Notes: generated by a model from the letters alone, not told the origin. A DNA stretch of 32,713 nt from Butyrivibrio sp. (GCA_014799955.1 JAAVHB010000119.1:1-32713), one strand, 5' to 3'; shown: positions 1-7,413, counted from the first letter of the stretch. A program made the numbers and translations.

Positions 1-1001
1 CTCAAGTCTCAACACAGGCTCCCGCACCGGTTCCGACTAAAGAGCCTCAGCAGACACAAGCTCCCGACCCGATGCCGACACCTGCCCCTGAACAGACACC
101 GACGCCGACGCAGGCTCCAACCCCGAAGCCAACTGAGGCTCCCGCACAGGCTCCGGCACAGCCGCCTTCCTCCCCCATAACGCTTCCGATAACGGTTTCC
201 GATAAAGCGGATGCGGCGGCAGAAAGCATAACCGTGAGCATAATAAACGGCGCTATGTCCGAATTTGACAGGGTAAAGGCAATACACGACTACATCGTCA
301 TAAACGTGGAATATCCTTCTTCTATAGATATGAACAACCGCTCCTTATTCACGGCGGAGGGCGCGCTTGTCAATAAGCTTGCCGTATGTCAGGGTTATGC
401 CGAGGCGTTTTCACTGCTCTGCAATAAGGCGGGCATACAGACGGAAATGGTGTACGGAATCGCCGACAACGGGCAGTCTACCGAAAGCCATGCGTGGAAT
501 ATCGTCAGAATTGACGGCGTATGGTATCAGATTGACACCACATGGGACGACCCGATAACACAGAACACCGCCGGAGGCGCAAATCTCAGGTACAGCTATT
601 TTCTGATACCCGACAGCGTTATGAGCCTTGACCACACGGCAAACAGCTATACGAACAAATATCCCTGTACGGATTCAAGATATCTCGACTACGGCGAGCT
701 TCAAACCGTAGCGGTACTGATAAAGCAAAACTTCGGCGACGTAAAATACGATTTCGCCTCCAATGAGGCTGAGGTCAGGAAAATAGCCTCCGCCAACTCC
801 GCCTCGGGCGTGAAAAAATATGTCATTGTCTACAATATGGGTAAAAAGCTTGACGAAAGCACCGTCCCGGAAATAGACGCCGCGATAAACAACATCTGCA
901 GCTGGATACCGCAGGAAACCGAACATTACTCAAGAATAAGCTTTCAGTCCTTATATCAGTACGGAATAAAATACGTTATGGTAAGCGCGGCGATACAGTA
1001 A
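1..1001 (+). CDS. Transglutaminase-like domain protein, C-terminal part (5' end outside window)
   Basis: The reading frame is open from the first base of the window, so this is a partial gene; the ATG at 72 lies inside a low-complexity linker and is probably not the start. The first 60 or so visible codons are a Pro/Thr/Gln/Ala-rich linker, as in surface proteins. A transglutaminase-like (cysteine protease fold) domain follows. Its likely catalytic triad is Cys at 387-389 (context AVCQGYAEAF), His at 489-491 (SHAWN) and Asp at 534-536 (YQIDTTWDDP). About 100 residues of unassigned sequence follow up to the stop. Known members of this superfamily are peptidases or crosslinkers, often extracellular in Clostridia; the substrate here is unknown. 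A signal peptide would be expected upstream of the window. Confidence 0.85.
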   Translation, partial: QVSTQAPAPVPTKEPQQTQAPDPMPTPAPEQTPTPTQAPTPKPTEAPAQAPAQPPSSPITLPITVSDKADAAAESITVSIINGAMSEFDRVKAIHDYIVINVEYPSSIDMNNRSLFTAEGALVNKLAVCQGYAEAFSLLCNKAGIQTEMVYGIADNGQSTESHAWNIVRIDGVWYQIDTTWDDPITQNTAGGANLRYSYFLIPDSVMSLDHTANSYTNKYPCTDSRYLDYGELQTVAVLIKQNFGDVKYDFASNEAEVRKIASANSASGVKKYVIVYNMGKKLDESTVPEIDAAINNICSWIPQETEHYSRISFQSLYQYGIKYVMVSAAIQ

Positions 1002-1313
1002 AAGAAGCCGCAGTGCAAAGAGCTTACAAAATTTATATAAGTGAGTAAAAGTTGCAGTTGCCTTCACCGTTTTGATGGAACGCAGTGCTTATGAAGATGT
1101 GGCAGGAATTGCGGCTCTTGGGTCATTTGACCTTATCAAGACAAACGATATCCATTAAGCGAAATGGTGCTGTGGCTTTTAATCTCATAAAAGTTTGATT
1201 ATCATACATTTAGCATATTGATTAATTTGCTATTTGTATGATACGCTTCGGTTAAGAGATGGAATATAATTATTCCTTGAAAGCAACAGTATATTTATCT
1301 AGGAGGTAAGCTT
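1002..1313. other. Intergenic region of 312 bp with a possible decayed coding fragment and an inverted repeat
   Basis: No intact gene is seen. A short frame at 1075-1158 (27 codons from ATG, no ribosome site) reads MERSAYEDVAGIAALGSFD and on to a stop; after a frame change near 1150 a further open stretch reads SIKRNGAVAFNLIKV before another stop. This looks like the tail of a decayed gene, but no family is recognised. The right half is AT-rich and holds the inverted repeat at 1200-1243 and a TATAAT at 1265-1270 without a good -35 partner. Confidence 0.35.
1200..1243. repeat. Near-perfect AT-rich inverted repeat (hairpin or operator)
   Basis: Outer arms TATCATAC (1200-1207) and GTATGATA (1236-1243) are exact reverse complements. 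Inner arms TAGCA (1211-1215) and TGCTA (1228-1232) also pair, as do 1217-1219 with 1224-1226, around a GATT loop. Only three positions fail to pair. No T-run follows on either strand, so a simple rho-independent terminator is unlikely. It lies about 70 bp before the LRR protein gene, so an operator or a relic of a mobile-element end are alternatives. Confidence 0.6.
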
Positions 1314-2546
1314 ATGGATACGAACAACAAAACAAATATTTTTAAGAAAGCAGGAAGATGGATAAGTGAGCATATCGCTGTCAGCGCCGTAATAGGCGCA
1401 GCGCTTATCATCATCATCGCTACCATAATTATTATCGCGAGTCGCGGTAACGGAAAAAATAAGGGAGGTGTGAATGTAGCAGGCAGCGGAGAAACAAAAA
1501 ACTATGTCGTGCCTACCGATGACGCCGGCGCTACTATTCCCGTCGATGAGGAGGAAACTACCAGCGTAGAAATGTATACGTATGTAACTCCGGACGGCGA
1601 AGTTATAGGCGCCACTAAGACTACCAGTATGAGCGGGGGAGTGGTTATCGAAACCGAGCCTCTTACTTATGACAGCGGAGAAAGGGTGACAGTGGAGAAG
1701 CCTGCTGCTTCTGAGGGCACGACCGAGCCTGAGCAGACAGAGCCTTCCACGGAAGCACCTACGGAGGCGCCTGCTCCGGTTCAGACGGAAGCGCCCACGG
1801 CAGCGCCCGCGCCGGTTCAGACGGAAGCACCCACGGCAGCGCCCGCGCCGATTCAGACAGAGGCGCCTACGGCAGCACCCGCGCCGGTTCAGACAGAGGC
1901 ACCGATGGATGAAGCGGAAAGGGCGTTTAAGGCTGCCGGCGGAAGATATATCACTAAGCCCGGAGCATATGTTATTGATAGGTATGGATGGGATTTGGAG
2001 TATACTGACAGCATCGCTGTCGGTGAATGTGTGATAATAGACGGGGGAAATGCGAGCGGCGCGCTTGTCATTCCCCAGTCTATAGACGGTTATAAAGTAA
2101 CCGCTATTGCGTCGGGTGCGTATATGCTTAATACCGCAATCACCAGCGTGACGGTTCCGGAAAGCGTAAAAGTAATGCATTCCTATGCCTTTGATTCCTG
2201 TGAGAATCTCTCGTCGGCTGATATCGCGGCGGAGACAGTTATGAATTGTTTTAATGGCTGCAAGCAGCTGCTGACAGCCACCCTCCGCGGGACTGTAAAG
2301 AATGTCGATTTATGTGCGTTTGGGGATTGGAGTATGTATCTTCCGGATGTCTCCTTTCGTGTTTCAAGAGATGAGATAGTGGCGAATACCCCCGCACTGC
2401 ATCTTACTGTATATAACAGCAAAGGGGCGATACAGGTGATTGTCGATACAGAAGCTTACGGAGAGCTGTATCCGATAAACGACATTGATTCATGGCTGAG
2501 GGATAAATTTTCAAGGTGCAACGTAGAAATAACATACAAAAATTGA
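1314..2546 (+). CDS. Membrane-anchored BspA-type leucine-rich-repeat (LRR_5) protein
   Basis: The 410-residue product starts at an ATG preceded by AGGAGG (1301-1306). Residues 1-19 are basic and soluble, and residues 20-43 form one strongly hydrophobic helix with an Ile run, giving an N-in, C-out anchor. Residues 50-145 are acidic and Thr-rich. Residues 146-197 are four 12-residue TEAPTAAPAPVQ repeats plus a stub. The C-terminal half from about 235 has LRR_5 (BspA-type) features: SGALVIPQSIDGYKVTAIAS, then VTVPESVKVMHSYAFDSC. Such proteins are known as surface adhesion or binding modules; the ligand here is unknown. The last 70 residues fit no repeat I can name. It lies between two other exported proteins with similar linkers. 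Confidence 0.8.
   Translation: MDTNNKTNIFKKAGRWISEHIAVSAVIGAALIIIIATIIIIASRGNGKNKGGVNVAGSGETKNYVVPTDDAGATIPVDEEETTSVEMYTYVTPDGEVIGATKTTSMSGGVVIETEPLTYDSGERVTVEKPAASEGTTEPEQTEPSTEAPTEAPAPVQTEAPTAAPAPVQTEAPTAAPAPIQTEAPTAAPAPVQTEAPMDEAERAFKAAGGRYITKPGAYVIDRYGWDLEYTDSIAVGECVIIDGGNASGALVIPQSIDGYKVTAIASGAYMLNTAITSVTVPESVKVMHSYAFDSCENLSSADIAAETVMNCFNGCKQLLTATLRGTVKNVDLCAFGDWSMYLPDVSFRVSRDEIVANTPALHLTVYNSKGAIQVIVDTEAYGELYPINDIDSWLRDKFSRCNVEITYKN
1749..1904 (+). repeat. 36-bp tandem repeat coding a 12-residue P/T/A/E linker
   Basis: Four units at 1749-1784, 1785-1820, 1821-1856 and 1857-1892, plus a 12-bp partial unit. Each encodes TE-AP-T(A/E)-APAP-(V/I)Q. Most differences between units are in third codon positions, with two residue changes, so the repeat expanded by duplication and has drifted under coding constraint. 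It forms an extended wall-spanning linker. The spacing and coding frame argue against a CRISPR array. Confidence 0.9.
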
Positions 2547-2584
2547 CACGGGGCGTAAGCCCCAGAAGGAGGTTTTAGAGAGCA

Positions 2585-2650
2585 ATGAAAAAGAAAATCT
2601 TTAAACTGGCAACGGGGCTTATGCTCATGATGGTATGCTCACAACTTTAG
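2585..2650 (+). pseudogene. Signal-peptide stub, probable remnant of an exported protein gene
   Basis: An ATG at 2585 with AAGGAGG upstream (2566-2572, spacing 12) opens a 21-codon frame, MKKKIFKLATGLMLMMVCSQ plus Leu, then TAG. This has a lysine-rich n-region and a hydrophobic h-region, as in a Sec signal peptide, but ends just where a mature protein should begin. A frame change near the stop would continue about 25 codons without a recognisable domain. A small hairpin GGGGC-GTAA-GCCCC (2550-2563) lies just before the ribosome site. Decayed gene start is my preferred reading; a genuine short hydrophobic peptide is the alternative. Confidence 0.45.
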
Positions 2651-2723
2651 TGCGGTAGTTCCTTTTATTCATTCCACTGTTTTATTCTTGGATTTCCGAT
2701 TTATATTTTTATACTATAATTTC

Positions 2724-2752
2724 TTGAACTGCTTCTGCCGCTATGTTATATT
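2724..2752 (+). promoter_or_regulatory. Sigma-70 type promoter for the SGNH lipoprotein gene
   Basis: TTGAAC (2724-2729), a 17-bp spacer, then TATATT (2747-2752). It would start transcription near 2759, giving a leader of about 30 nt before the ATG at 2790. A second TATAAT at 2715-2720 has no good partner. Confidence 0.5.
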
Positions 2753-2789
2753 GAATATATAAAGGCAGAAAGGGACTTGGTAGGCATCC

Positions 2790-3773
2790 ATGAAAAAATT
2801 CGGAAACCTGACCGCAGCTATGCTTATATTTGTATTTATATCCGTACTTACGGCAGGCTGCGGAGGCAGAATATCGGTGCCCGAAACACATACCGCACCG
2901 CAGGATAACGGCACAGTCCACGGCTTCACGGAGGAAGCGGATATACCCGAGGAAACCGAAATAAAGGAAACGGAGTCCGCGGCAGAAACCGAAAACGAAA
3001 CCAAAGAAGTCCCTACTGAGCAAATCACGTCCGAAGAAATCCCTTCGGAAAATCCCCCGGAGTCTCTGCCTCCGGCGCCTGCCGAAACGGAAAAAGCGCC
3101 TTCACCGCCTACCCCCGATGTCCCGGCGGCTCCGAATCCGGGCGGCTTTATCGGAACCAATCAGGAAAGCTATAATCCCTACGGCTGCGATAAGGACAGG
3201 GCAAAAGAGCTGGCGGAGCGTATAGAAAGCGGAAATTTGTCCACTCAGGGACTTTTCAAGAATACGCTTTTCGTCGGCGATTCAATAATTGTGGGATTTT
3301 CCGATTATAAGCTCGCAAATCAGGGAAATGTCATTGCGAGCGTCGGCTCAATGCTCAATCCTCATCTTGCCGATAATCTGCAGAAAATAATCGACTACAA
3401 TCCTGAGGTGCTTATTATTCACTACGGATTAAACGAAATGGGCGGGAACGATTCTTTTGTCAGAAGCTTTATAAAGGAATTGAGAGCGGAGCTTGAGGTT
3501 CTGAAAGCGGAGCTTCCCTATACCAAAATTGTGGTAATGTCGATGTGGCCCGTCAAGGAGTCGGCGGCGGCAAAACAGCCAAGGCTCGCAAACCTTCCCA
3601 ATTACAATAAAGAAATACGGAATCTCTGTGTGGAGCTCGGCGTTGCGTACGACGAACGCTCGGAACTGTTTACGTCGAATCCCGACTGGTATCAGAACGA
3701 CGGAATACACTGTGTAAAGCAGATGTATCTGGAATGGATTAACGATTTTATAAAAGAAATGGGGCTGTACTGA
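2790..3773 (+). CDS. SGNH/GDSL-type hydrolase lipoprotein
   Basis: The 327-residue product begins with a signal peptide ending in LTAGC, so Cys24 is the likely lipidated residue (the -3 Thr is unusual). Residues 35-120 are an acidic Glu/Thr/Pro linker. From about 150 an SGNH-hydrolase fold is evident: block I LFVGDSIIVG with Ser165, block III YGLNEMGG with Asn215, and block V NDGIHCV with Asp304 and His307. Family members are esterases or lipases, often acting on acetyl or acyl groups of wall polysaccharides; the substrate here is unknown. The ribosome site is weak (TAGG six bases before ATG). The strong terminator overlaps its stop codon. It lies with two other exported proteins, suggesting a cell-envelope role. 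Confidence 0.85.
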   Translation: MKKFGNLTAAMLIFVFISVLTAGCGGRISVPETHTAPQDNGTVHGFTEEADIPEETEIKETESAAETENETKEVPTEQITSEEIPSENPPESLPPAPAETEKAPSPPTPDVPAAPNPGGFIGTNQESYNPYGCDKDRAKELAERIESGNLSTQGLFKNTLFVGDSIIVGFSDYKLANQGNVIASVGSMLNPHLADNLQKIIDYNPEVLIIHYGLNEMGGNDSFVRSFIKELRAELEVLKAELPYTKIVVMSMWPVKESAAAKQPRLANLPNYNKEIRNLCVELGVAYDERSELFTSNPDWYQNDGIHCVKQMYLEWINDFIKEMGLY

Positions 3774-3789
3774 AACAGCCCCGTTTTTT
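3761..3789 (+). terminator. Rho-independent terminator after the SGNH lipoprotein gene
   Basis: GGGGCTGT (3761-3768) pairs with ACAGCCCC (3775-3782) around a 6-nt loop, followed by G and six T. The stem contains the gene's stop codon region. On the minus strand the same stem is followed by ATTTCTTTT, so it may also stop transcripts arriving from the ElaA-type gene. Confidence 0.9.
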
Positions 3790-3846
3790 AATCTGTTCTT
3801 TTTCTCCGTTCCCTATCGGGAAATATCCTAAGGAAAAAAGGTCTCC

Positions 3847-4320
3847 TTAAACACTTCCTTCATAACTTCCATTTTCCACCTCTAGCTCCATAGCGATGTG
3901 AACGATTCCTTCCTCAAGGAACTCGTCGGACACCGTCTTAAAACCGAATTTTTCATAAAAGCCCACGGCGTGTTTCTGCGCGTCCATACAGATTCTCGCG
4001 CACGGCATTTTATTTTTTACGGCTCTTATGCTCTCCTCCATCAGCTTTCTGCCCAAACCGCAGCCGTGTTCCAGAGTAAGCACTCTGCCGATTTGCACCG
4101 TGTCCGAGCCGTCATTTTTGTAATAGGCTCTGAGATAGGCGGTAACTTTTTCTTTTTCCCGAAAAAAGCAGTGCAGACTTTTGTAATCTACATCGTCCAT
4201 GTCCTGATAATTTATTTTCTGCTCAATGATAAAAATTTCCGCCCGCGCCTTCAGAATTTCGTAAAGCTCCTCCGCGGTCAGCCCGTCAAATTTTTTGGCT
4301 GTAAAATTCATATCGGACAT
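3847..4320 (-). CDS. GNAT acetyltransferase, ElaA type
   Basis: A 157-residue single-domain protein. The N-terminus (ELYEILKARAEIFIIEQ, then YQDMDDVD) matches the ElaA pattern, and the acetyl-CoA binding motif A is seen as IGRVLTLEHGCGLGRKLME. The C-terminal GFYEKFGFKTV segment is also typical of GNAT enzymes. The acceptor substrate of ElaA proteins is not known. It begins 5 nt after the aldo/keto reductase stop codon and is probably co-transcribed with it. Two starts are possible, ATG at 4320 or at 4311; the second fits family length slightly better, and neither has a strong ribosome site. Confidence 0.85.
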   Translation of the reverse strand: MSDMNFTAKKFDGLTAEELYEILKARAEIFIIEQKINYQDMDDVDYKSLHCFFREKEKVTAYLRAYYKNDGSDTVQIGRVLTLEHGCGLGRKLMEESIRAVKNKMPCARICMDAQKHAVGFYEKFGFKTVSDEFLEEGIVHIAMELEVENGSYEGSV

Positions 4321-4325
4321 ACGCT

Positions 4326-5456
4326 TTACTGTGTCCTAGCGACAAAATCCGCCATCGCCTCGGAAATTTTAATCTGCTGGGGACATACCGCCTCACAGCT
4401 TCTGCAGCCCACGCAGGCGGACGGCTTTTTGTCCTCGGAGAAAGCCGAAAGCACCATGGGCGCGATAAAGCCGCCTCCCGTAAAGCAATGCTCGTTGTAG
4501 AGCGAGAGCAGGCGGGGAATATCGAGCTGCTTCGGACAGTGCGTCGTGCAGTAGCGGCAGGAGGTACAGGGAAGAATAATCCTGTTTACCATGTCGTCCG
4601 CAATTCCGAGAATCGTATCCATCTCCTCCGTATTAAGAGGCCTATCCTCCTCAAAGGTATGTATGTTCGCGGCAAGCTGTTCCATATTGGACATACCCGA
4701 GAGAATCATTTTGACCTCGGGAAGCGTCTGAAGAAATCTGAATGCCCACGCCGGAACGTCCTCGTCGGGACGGAGCGCCTTAAGCTTTGCCGTCGCCTCA
4801 TCGCTTATAGCCGCAAGCTTTCCGCCGCGAAGCGGCTCCATAACCCAAACGGGAATACCGTATTTTTTAAGAAGCTCAACCTTTTCCTTAGCCGCCTGGA
4901 AGCTCCAGTCAAGGTAGTTAATCTGAAGCTGGCAGAATTCCATATCCTTTCCGTAAGCCTCCAGAAAACGCTCCAAAACGTCATACGCGCCGTGCGCCGA
5001 GAAGCCGAGATGCTTAATGCGTCCGTTTTGCTTCTGCTCCGTAAGATAGTCGTAAATTCCGTATTCAGGGTCAAGATATGCGTCAATGTTCATCTCGCAT
5101 ACATTGTGGAACAAATAAAAATCAAAATATTCCACCTGACATTTTTCAAGCTGTTTTTCAAAAATTTCCTTAACCTTCGGCATATTCGCCAAATCATAGC
5201 CCGGAAATTTGGTTGCGAGATAAAAGCTGTCCCTGGCGTATTTTTGCAGCGCCCTGCCAATCGCAAGCTCGGAATTGCCGCTGTGATAGCCCCACGCGGT
5301 ATCATAATAATTAATCCCGTTTTTCATGGCGTAATCCACCATTTCACCGACAGCCGCCTCGTCTATTTTAGCGTCGTCCCCGTCAATTACGGGCAGTCTC
5401 ATAGCCCCAAGTCCCAGAGCGGACAGCTCAATGTCCTGAAATTTTCTGTAAACCAT
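4326..5456 (-). CDS. Aldo/keto reductase with C-terminal 2x[4Fe-4S] ferredoxin domain
   Basis: A 376-residue protein of the COG1453 type. The N-terminal TIM-barrel carries the AKR tetrad as Asp52 and Tyr57 (YYDTAWGY), Lys83 (LATKFP) and His117 (LFHN). The tail carries two cysteine sets: C297, C300, C303, C307 and C348, C351, C354, C358, each ending in CP, as expected for [4Fe-4S] clusters. The enzyme probably reduces a carbonyl substrate using electrons or NAD(P)H linked to the clusters; the substrate is unknown. It starts at an ATG with AGGAGG 9 nt upstream and is followed by the ElaA-type gene. A 323-codon open frame on the opposite strand is a shadow. Confidence 0.93.
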   Translation of the reverse strand: MVYRKFQDIELSALGLGAMRLPVIDGDDAKIDEAAVGEMVDYAMKNGINYYDTAWGYHSGNSELAIGRALQKYARDSFYLATKFPGYDLANMPKVKEIFEKQLEKCQVEYFDFYLFHNVCEMNIDAYLDPEYGIYDYLTEQKQNGRIKHLGFSAHGAYDVLERFLEAYGKDMEFCQLQINYLDWSFQAAKEKVELLKKYGIPVWVMEPLRGGKLAAISDEATAKLKALRPDEDVPAWAFRFLQTLPEVKMILSGMSNMEQLAANIHTFEEDRPLNTEEMDTILGIADDMVNRIILPCTSCRYCTTHCPKQLDIPRLLSLYNEHCFTGGGFIAPMVLSAFSEDKKPSACVGCRSCEAVCPQQIKISEAMADFVARTQ

Positions 5457-5492
5457 TAACTCATACCTCCTGCAAAATTTAACCTTTTATTT

Positions 5493-5522
5493 ATTTTAAT
5501 ATAGCCGCACAGTGAAAGTCAA
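5493..5522 (-). promoter_or_regulatory. Promoter for the aldo/keto reductase-ElaA unit
   Basis: Minus-strand TTGACT (5522-5517), an 18-bp spacer and TAAAAT (5498-5493), about 36 bp before the gene. The -35 element overlaps the stop codon of the upstream HAD gene, so the two units are tightly packed. Confidence 0.55.
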
Positions 5523-6109
5523 TCAAATACAGCCCTGACCGCCCCGAAATCGTTCCTGAACACAACTGCCTGCATTCCCGCCGCCCTCGCGCCTTCCACG
5601 TTATCCTCCCTGTCGTCGATAAAAAGACATTCCTCCGGCTTAAGCGCGAACCTTTCGAGAAAAATTTCATAAATCCGTATATCGGGCTTGGTCACGCCCT
5701 CATCCGCCGACACAACTATTCCGTCAAAATATTTTATCGGCGCAAAATTCGGAAAATACTCATAAAATTTGTCGCTCGCGTTTGAAAGCACATAGAGCTT
5801 ATAGCCTTTTGACCTGACATATTCGCAGAAATCCATAGCGCCGTCCACGGGCGTCATGCAGATATCCCAGTACATAGCGCAGTTTTTCAGCGCCTCCCGG
5901 TATTTTTCGGGCACTCTCGGCGCAACGCGCTCATACCTCTCGCTGTCGGCAATCTCTCCCCTGTCGCCCATCGCCCACTCAGGTCCTCCAAAAAGCTCAC
6001 GCCGGATTATTTTTTTTGCTTCTTCGTCGGGGCAGAATCTGTCAAGCGACACGTCGGGGTTGTAATCGAGAAGCACGTTTCCCATATCCAGAACAATATT
6101 TTTTATCAT
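5519..6109 (-). CDS. HAD-superfamily hydrolase (subfamily IA, YihX-like)
   Basis: A 196-residue phosphatase-like protein. Motif I is IVLDMGNVLLDY with nucleophile Asp8; a Gly replaces the second Asp, as in YihX-type enzymes (LGNV). Motif II is LSNAS, motif III contains the Lys of VTKPD, and motif IV is LFIDDREDN. The four-helix cap lies between motifs I and II. The start is placed at ATG 6109 because GGAG lies 8 nt upstream and the motif then begins at residue 8; an in-frame ATG at 6151 would add 14 unlikely residues and overlap the upstream gene. It follows the Dabb gene by 4 nt. The substrate is probably a small phosphate ester (inference). Confidence 0.88.
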   Translation of the reverse strand: MIKNIVLDMGNVLLDYNPDVSLDRFCPDEEAKKIIRRELFGGPEWAMGDRGEIADSERYERVAPRVPEKYREALKNCAMYWDICMTPVDGAMDFCEYVRSKGYKLYVLSNASDKFYEYFPNFAPIKYFDGIVVSADEGVTKPDIRIYEIFLERFALKPEECLFIDDREDNVEGARAAGMQAVVFRNDFGAVRAVFD

Positions 6110-6113
6110 AGGC

Positions 6114-6416
6114 TTACTCCGCATAGTCCATGCACACGCGCACATCGACAAACGGCCTCACATAGGTGTCCGCCGCCTTCACATGCGCGGGGTGCTTCTG
6201 ATAGACCGCAATCGCCTCCTCGCTCTCAAACGTCGAGTCAAGCATTGCGTCCGCGCTGGAGCTTTCAAACTTATCAATGACAATTTTTATCGAGACAAGC
6301 CCCGGAACCACGCCCGCGAGCGCCTCGAGCTCACGCTTCATATTTTCAAGCACCGAGCGCTTTTCCTCACCGACAAGGTTTTCCTTTAATTTCCAAAGTA
6401 TAATATGCTTTACCAT
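6114..6416 (-). CDS. Dabb (stress-response A/B barrel) domain protein
   Basis: A 100-residue protein made only of a dimeric alpha/beta barrel domain: N-terminal MVKHIILWKLKE strand, the VPGLVSIKI segment, and the C-terminal HPAHVKAADTYVRPFVD helix with its conserved His. Members are small dimers with varied or unknown roles, some linked to stress or polyketide cyclisation. It starts at ATG with GGAAAGGA upstream and is the first gene of a two-gene unit with the HAD hydrolase, from the promoter at 6488-6516. Confidence 0.88.
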   Translation of the reverse strand: MVKHIILWKLKENLVGEEKRSVLENMKRELEALAGVVPGLVSIKIVIDKFESSSADAMLDSTFESEEAIAVYQKHPAHVKAADTYVRPFVDVRVCMDYAE

Positions 6417-6487
6417 AAAAAAGTCCTTTCCTTATTCCTGCGCTGTATTTCGGCGCATAACGGTATCTCCGCCTGTTTTATATTCTG

Positions 6488-6516
6488 ATTTTATCACCCG
6501 GTATATTCAATATCAA
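6488..6516 (-). promoter_or_regulatory. Promoter for the Dabb-HAD unit
   Basis: Minus-strand TTGATA (6516-6511), 17-bp spacer, TAAAAT (6493-6488). The predicted leader is about 65 nt before the ATG at 6416. It is the only good sigma-70 site in this gap. Confidence 0.65.
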
Positions 6517-6554
6517 TCAAAATAATGAAATAAAAAAGAATTTCTCTATAAGAC

Positions 6555-6595
6555 AAAAAGGGCTTTTGCTCCGGTTATCCCTTTGCAAAAGCCCT
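6555..6595 (-). terminator. Rho-independent terminator after the AraC-GGDEF gene
   Basis: On the minus strand AGGGCTTTTGC (6595-6585) pairs with GCAAAAGCCCT (6569-6559), an 11-bp stem with a 15-nt loop, followed by a T-run (6559-6555). It begins 18 nt past the stop codon. Confidence 0.85.
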
Positions 6596-6612
6596 CAATT
6601 CAGTTTTCGGTT

Positions 6613-7413
6613 TTAAGCCTTACCGTTTTCTATCGCCGTGTGAAGCTCAACGAACAAATCGTTGTACTTTATACGGCGGCCCTTAAATTTCGTAACAACT
6701 GCCCACAGTGTAAGGGGTACGTCCCGCCCGTCGCACACATAGGTTTCGCCGTTGCGTCCGCATATTTTGTCCGCAAGCGTCTGGGCGTATTCCTCGTCAG
6801 TTGAATTTGTCAGAATACAGAATTCGTCGCCTCCGATTCTGAATACCACGTCGTCCTCGCCGGATGCCTCCTGCATTCTTTTCATTGTCTCGATTATTCC
6901 CAAATCGCCCGCTTTACGGGATATTTCGTTAATCACTGTCAGTTCTCTGATGTCACAGCAAACGAAACAGCAGTTCTTTCTTTCCACGAAAAAATCATAA
7001 AGCTCGCTTATATCCACACTTCTTCTCTGCATAATATACAAATCTCCTTTCCCTATTGGCCGTCTTAATCTCGGGAAAAGCTCAACAAATTTTCTTTTCC
7101 TGAATTCGGACGGATTGCAGTACCATACCTTCCTGAACGCGCGCGTAAACGCTTCGTTTGAGTTGTACCCGTATTCCAGTGCCACATCAAGAATTGACGC
7201 GTCGGGATTGCGGCTTATCTGCCTCGCGGCAAGCATCATCCTTCTGCGCACGACATAATCGTGGACGGAAATGGAGTTCACATACAAAAAAAGCTTTTCG
7301 AGAGTTGATCTTGAGCAATGGCAAGCCAAAGCTATATCATCGGTTCTGATATTGTCCCGCAGATGCGCTTCAATATATTCCAGACTGTCCGCCAATAAAT
7401 CCAGATTGCCCAT
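6613..7413 (-). CDS. AraC-type DNA-binding domain fused to a compact GGDEF domain
   Basis: A 266-residue protein with an unusual order. Residues 8-110 form an AraC/XylS double helix-turn-helix: helix pair one around 23-44 (TDDIALACHCSRSTLEKLF) and pair two around 72-104 (LDVALEYGYNSNEAFTRAF). Residues 145-262 resemble a diguanylate cyclase: the CDIRELTVINEI stretch aligns with the usual D-x-D-x-FKxIND, then AGD, then an exact GGDEF at 194-198 (FRIGGDEFCIL). The domain is about 120 residues against the usual 160, and the DxD metal site and the GH pair are altered, so activity is uncertain. It may link c-di-GMP or GTP sensing to transcription (inference). The ribosome site GGGAG is upstream of ATG 7413. 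It is a single-gene unit with its own terminator. Confidence 0.85.
   Translation of the reverse strand: MGNLDLLADSLEYIEAHLRDNIRTDDIALACHCSRSTLEKLFLYVNSISVHDYVVRRRMMLAARQISRNPDASILDVALEYGYNSNEAFTRAFRKVWYCNPSEFRKRKFVELFPRLRRPIGKGDLYIMQRRSVDISELYDFFVERKNCCFVCCDIRELTVINEISRKAGDLGIIETMKRMQEASGEDDVVFRIGGDEFCILTNSTDEEYAQTLADKICGRNGETYVCDGRDVPLTLWAVVTKFKGRRIKYNDLFVELHTAIENGKA

Noticed and set aside
1749-1904. CRISPR-like regular repeats
   Set aside because: The repeats are contiguous without spacers, keep the reading frame and encode a Pro/Thr linker.
1299-2180. 293-codon minus-strand frame rich in Arg, Leu and Cys
   Set aside because: It is the mirror of the LRR protein and its repeat; composition is an artefact of the P/T repeat read backwards.
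4488-5459. 323-codon open frame on the plus strand
   Set aside because: It lies fully antisense to the aldo/keto reductase, which has all catalytic and cluster residues; the frame has no recognisable domain and no ribosome site.
6110-6151. Longer N-terminus for the HAD hydrolase
   Set aside because: The extra 14 residues overlap the Dabb gene, and a well-placed ribosome site supports the inner ATG.
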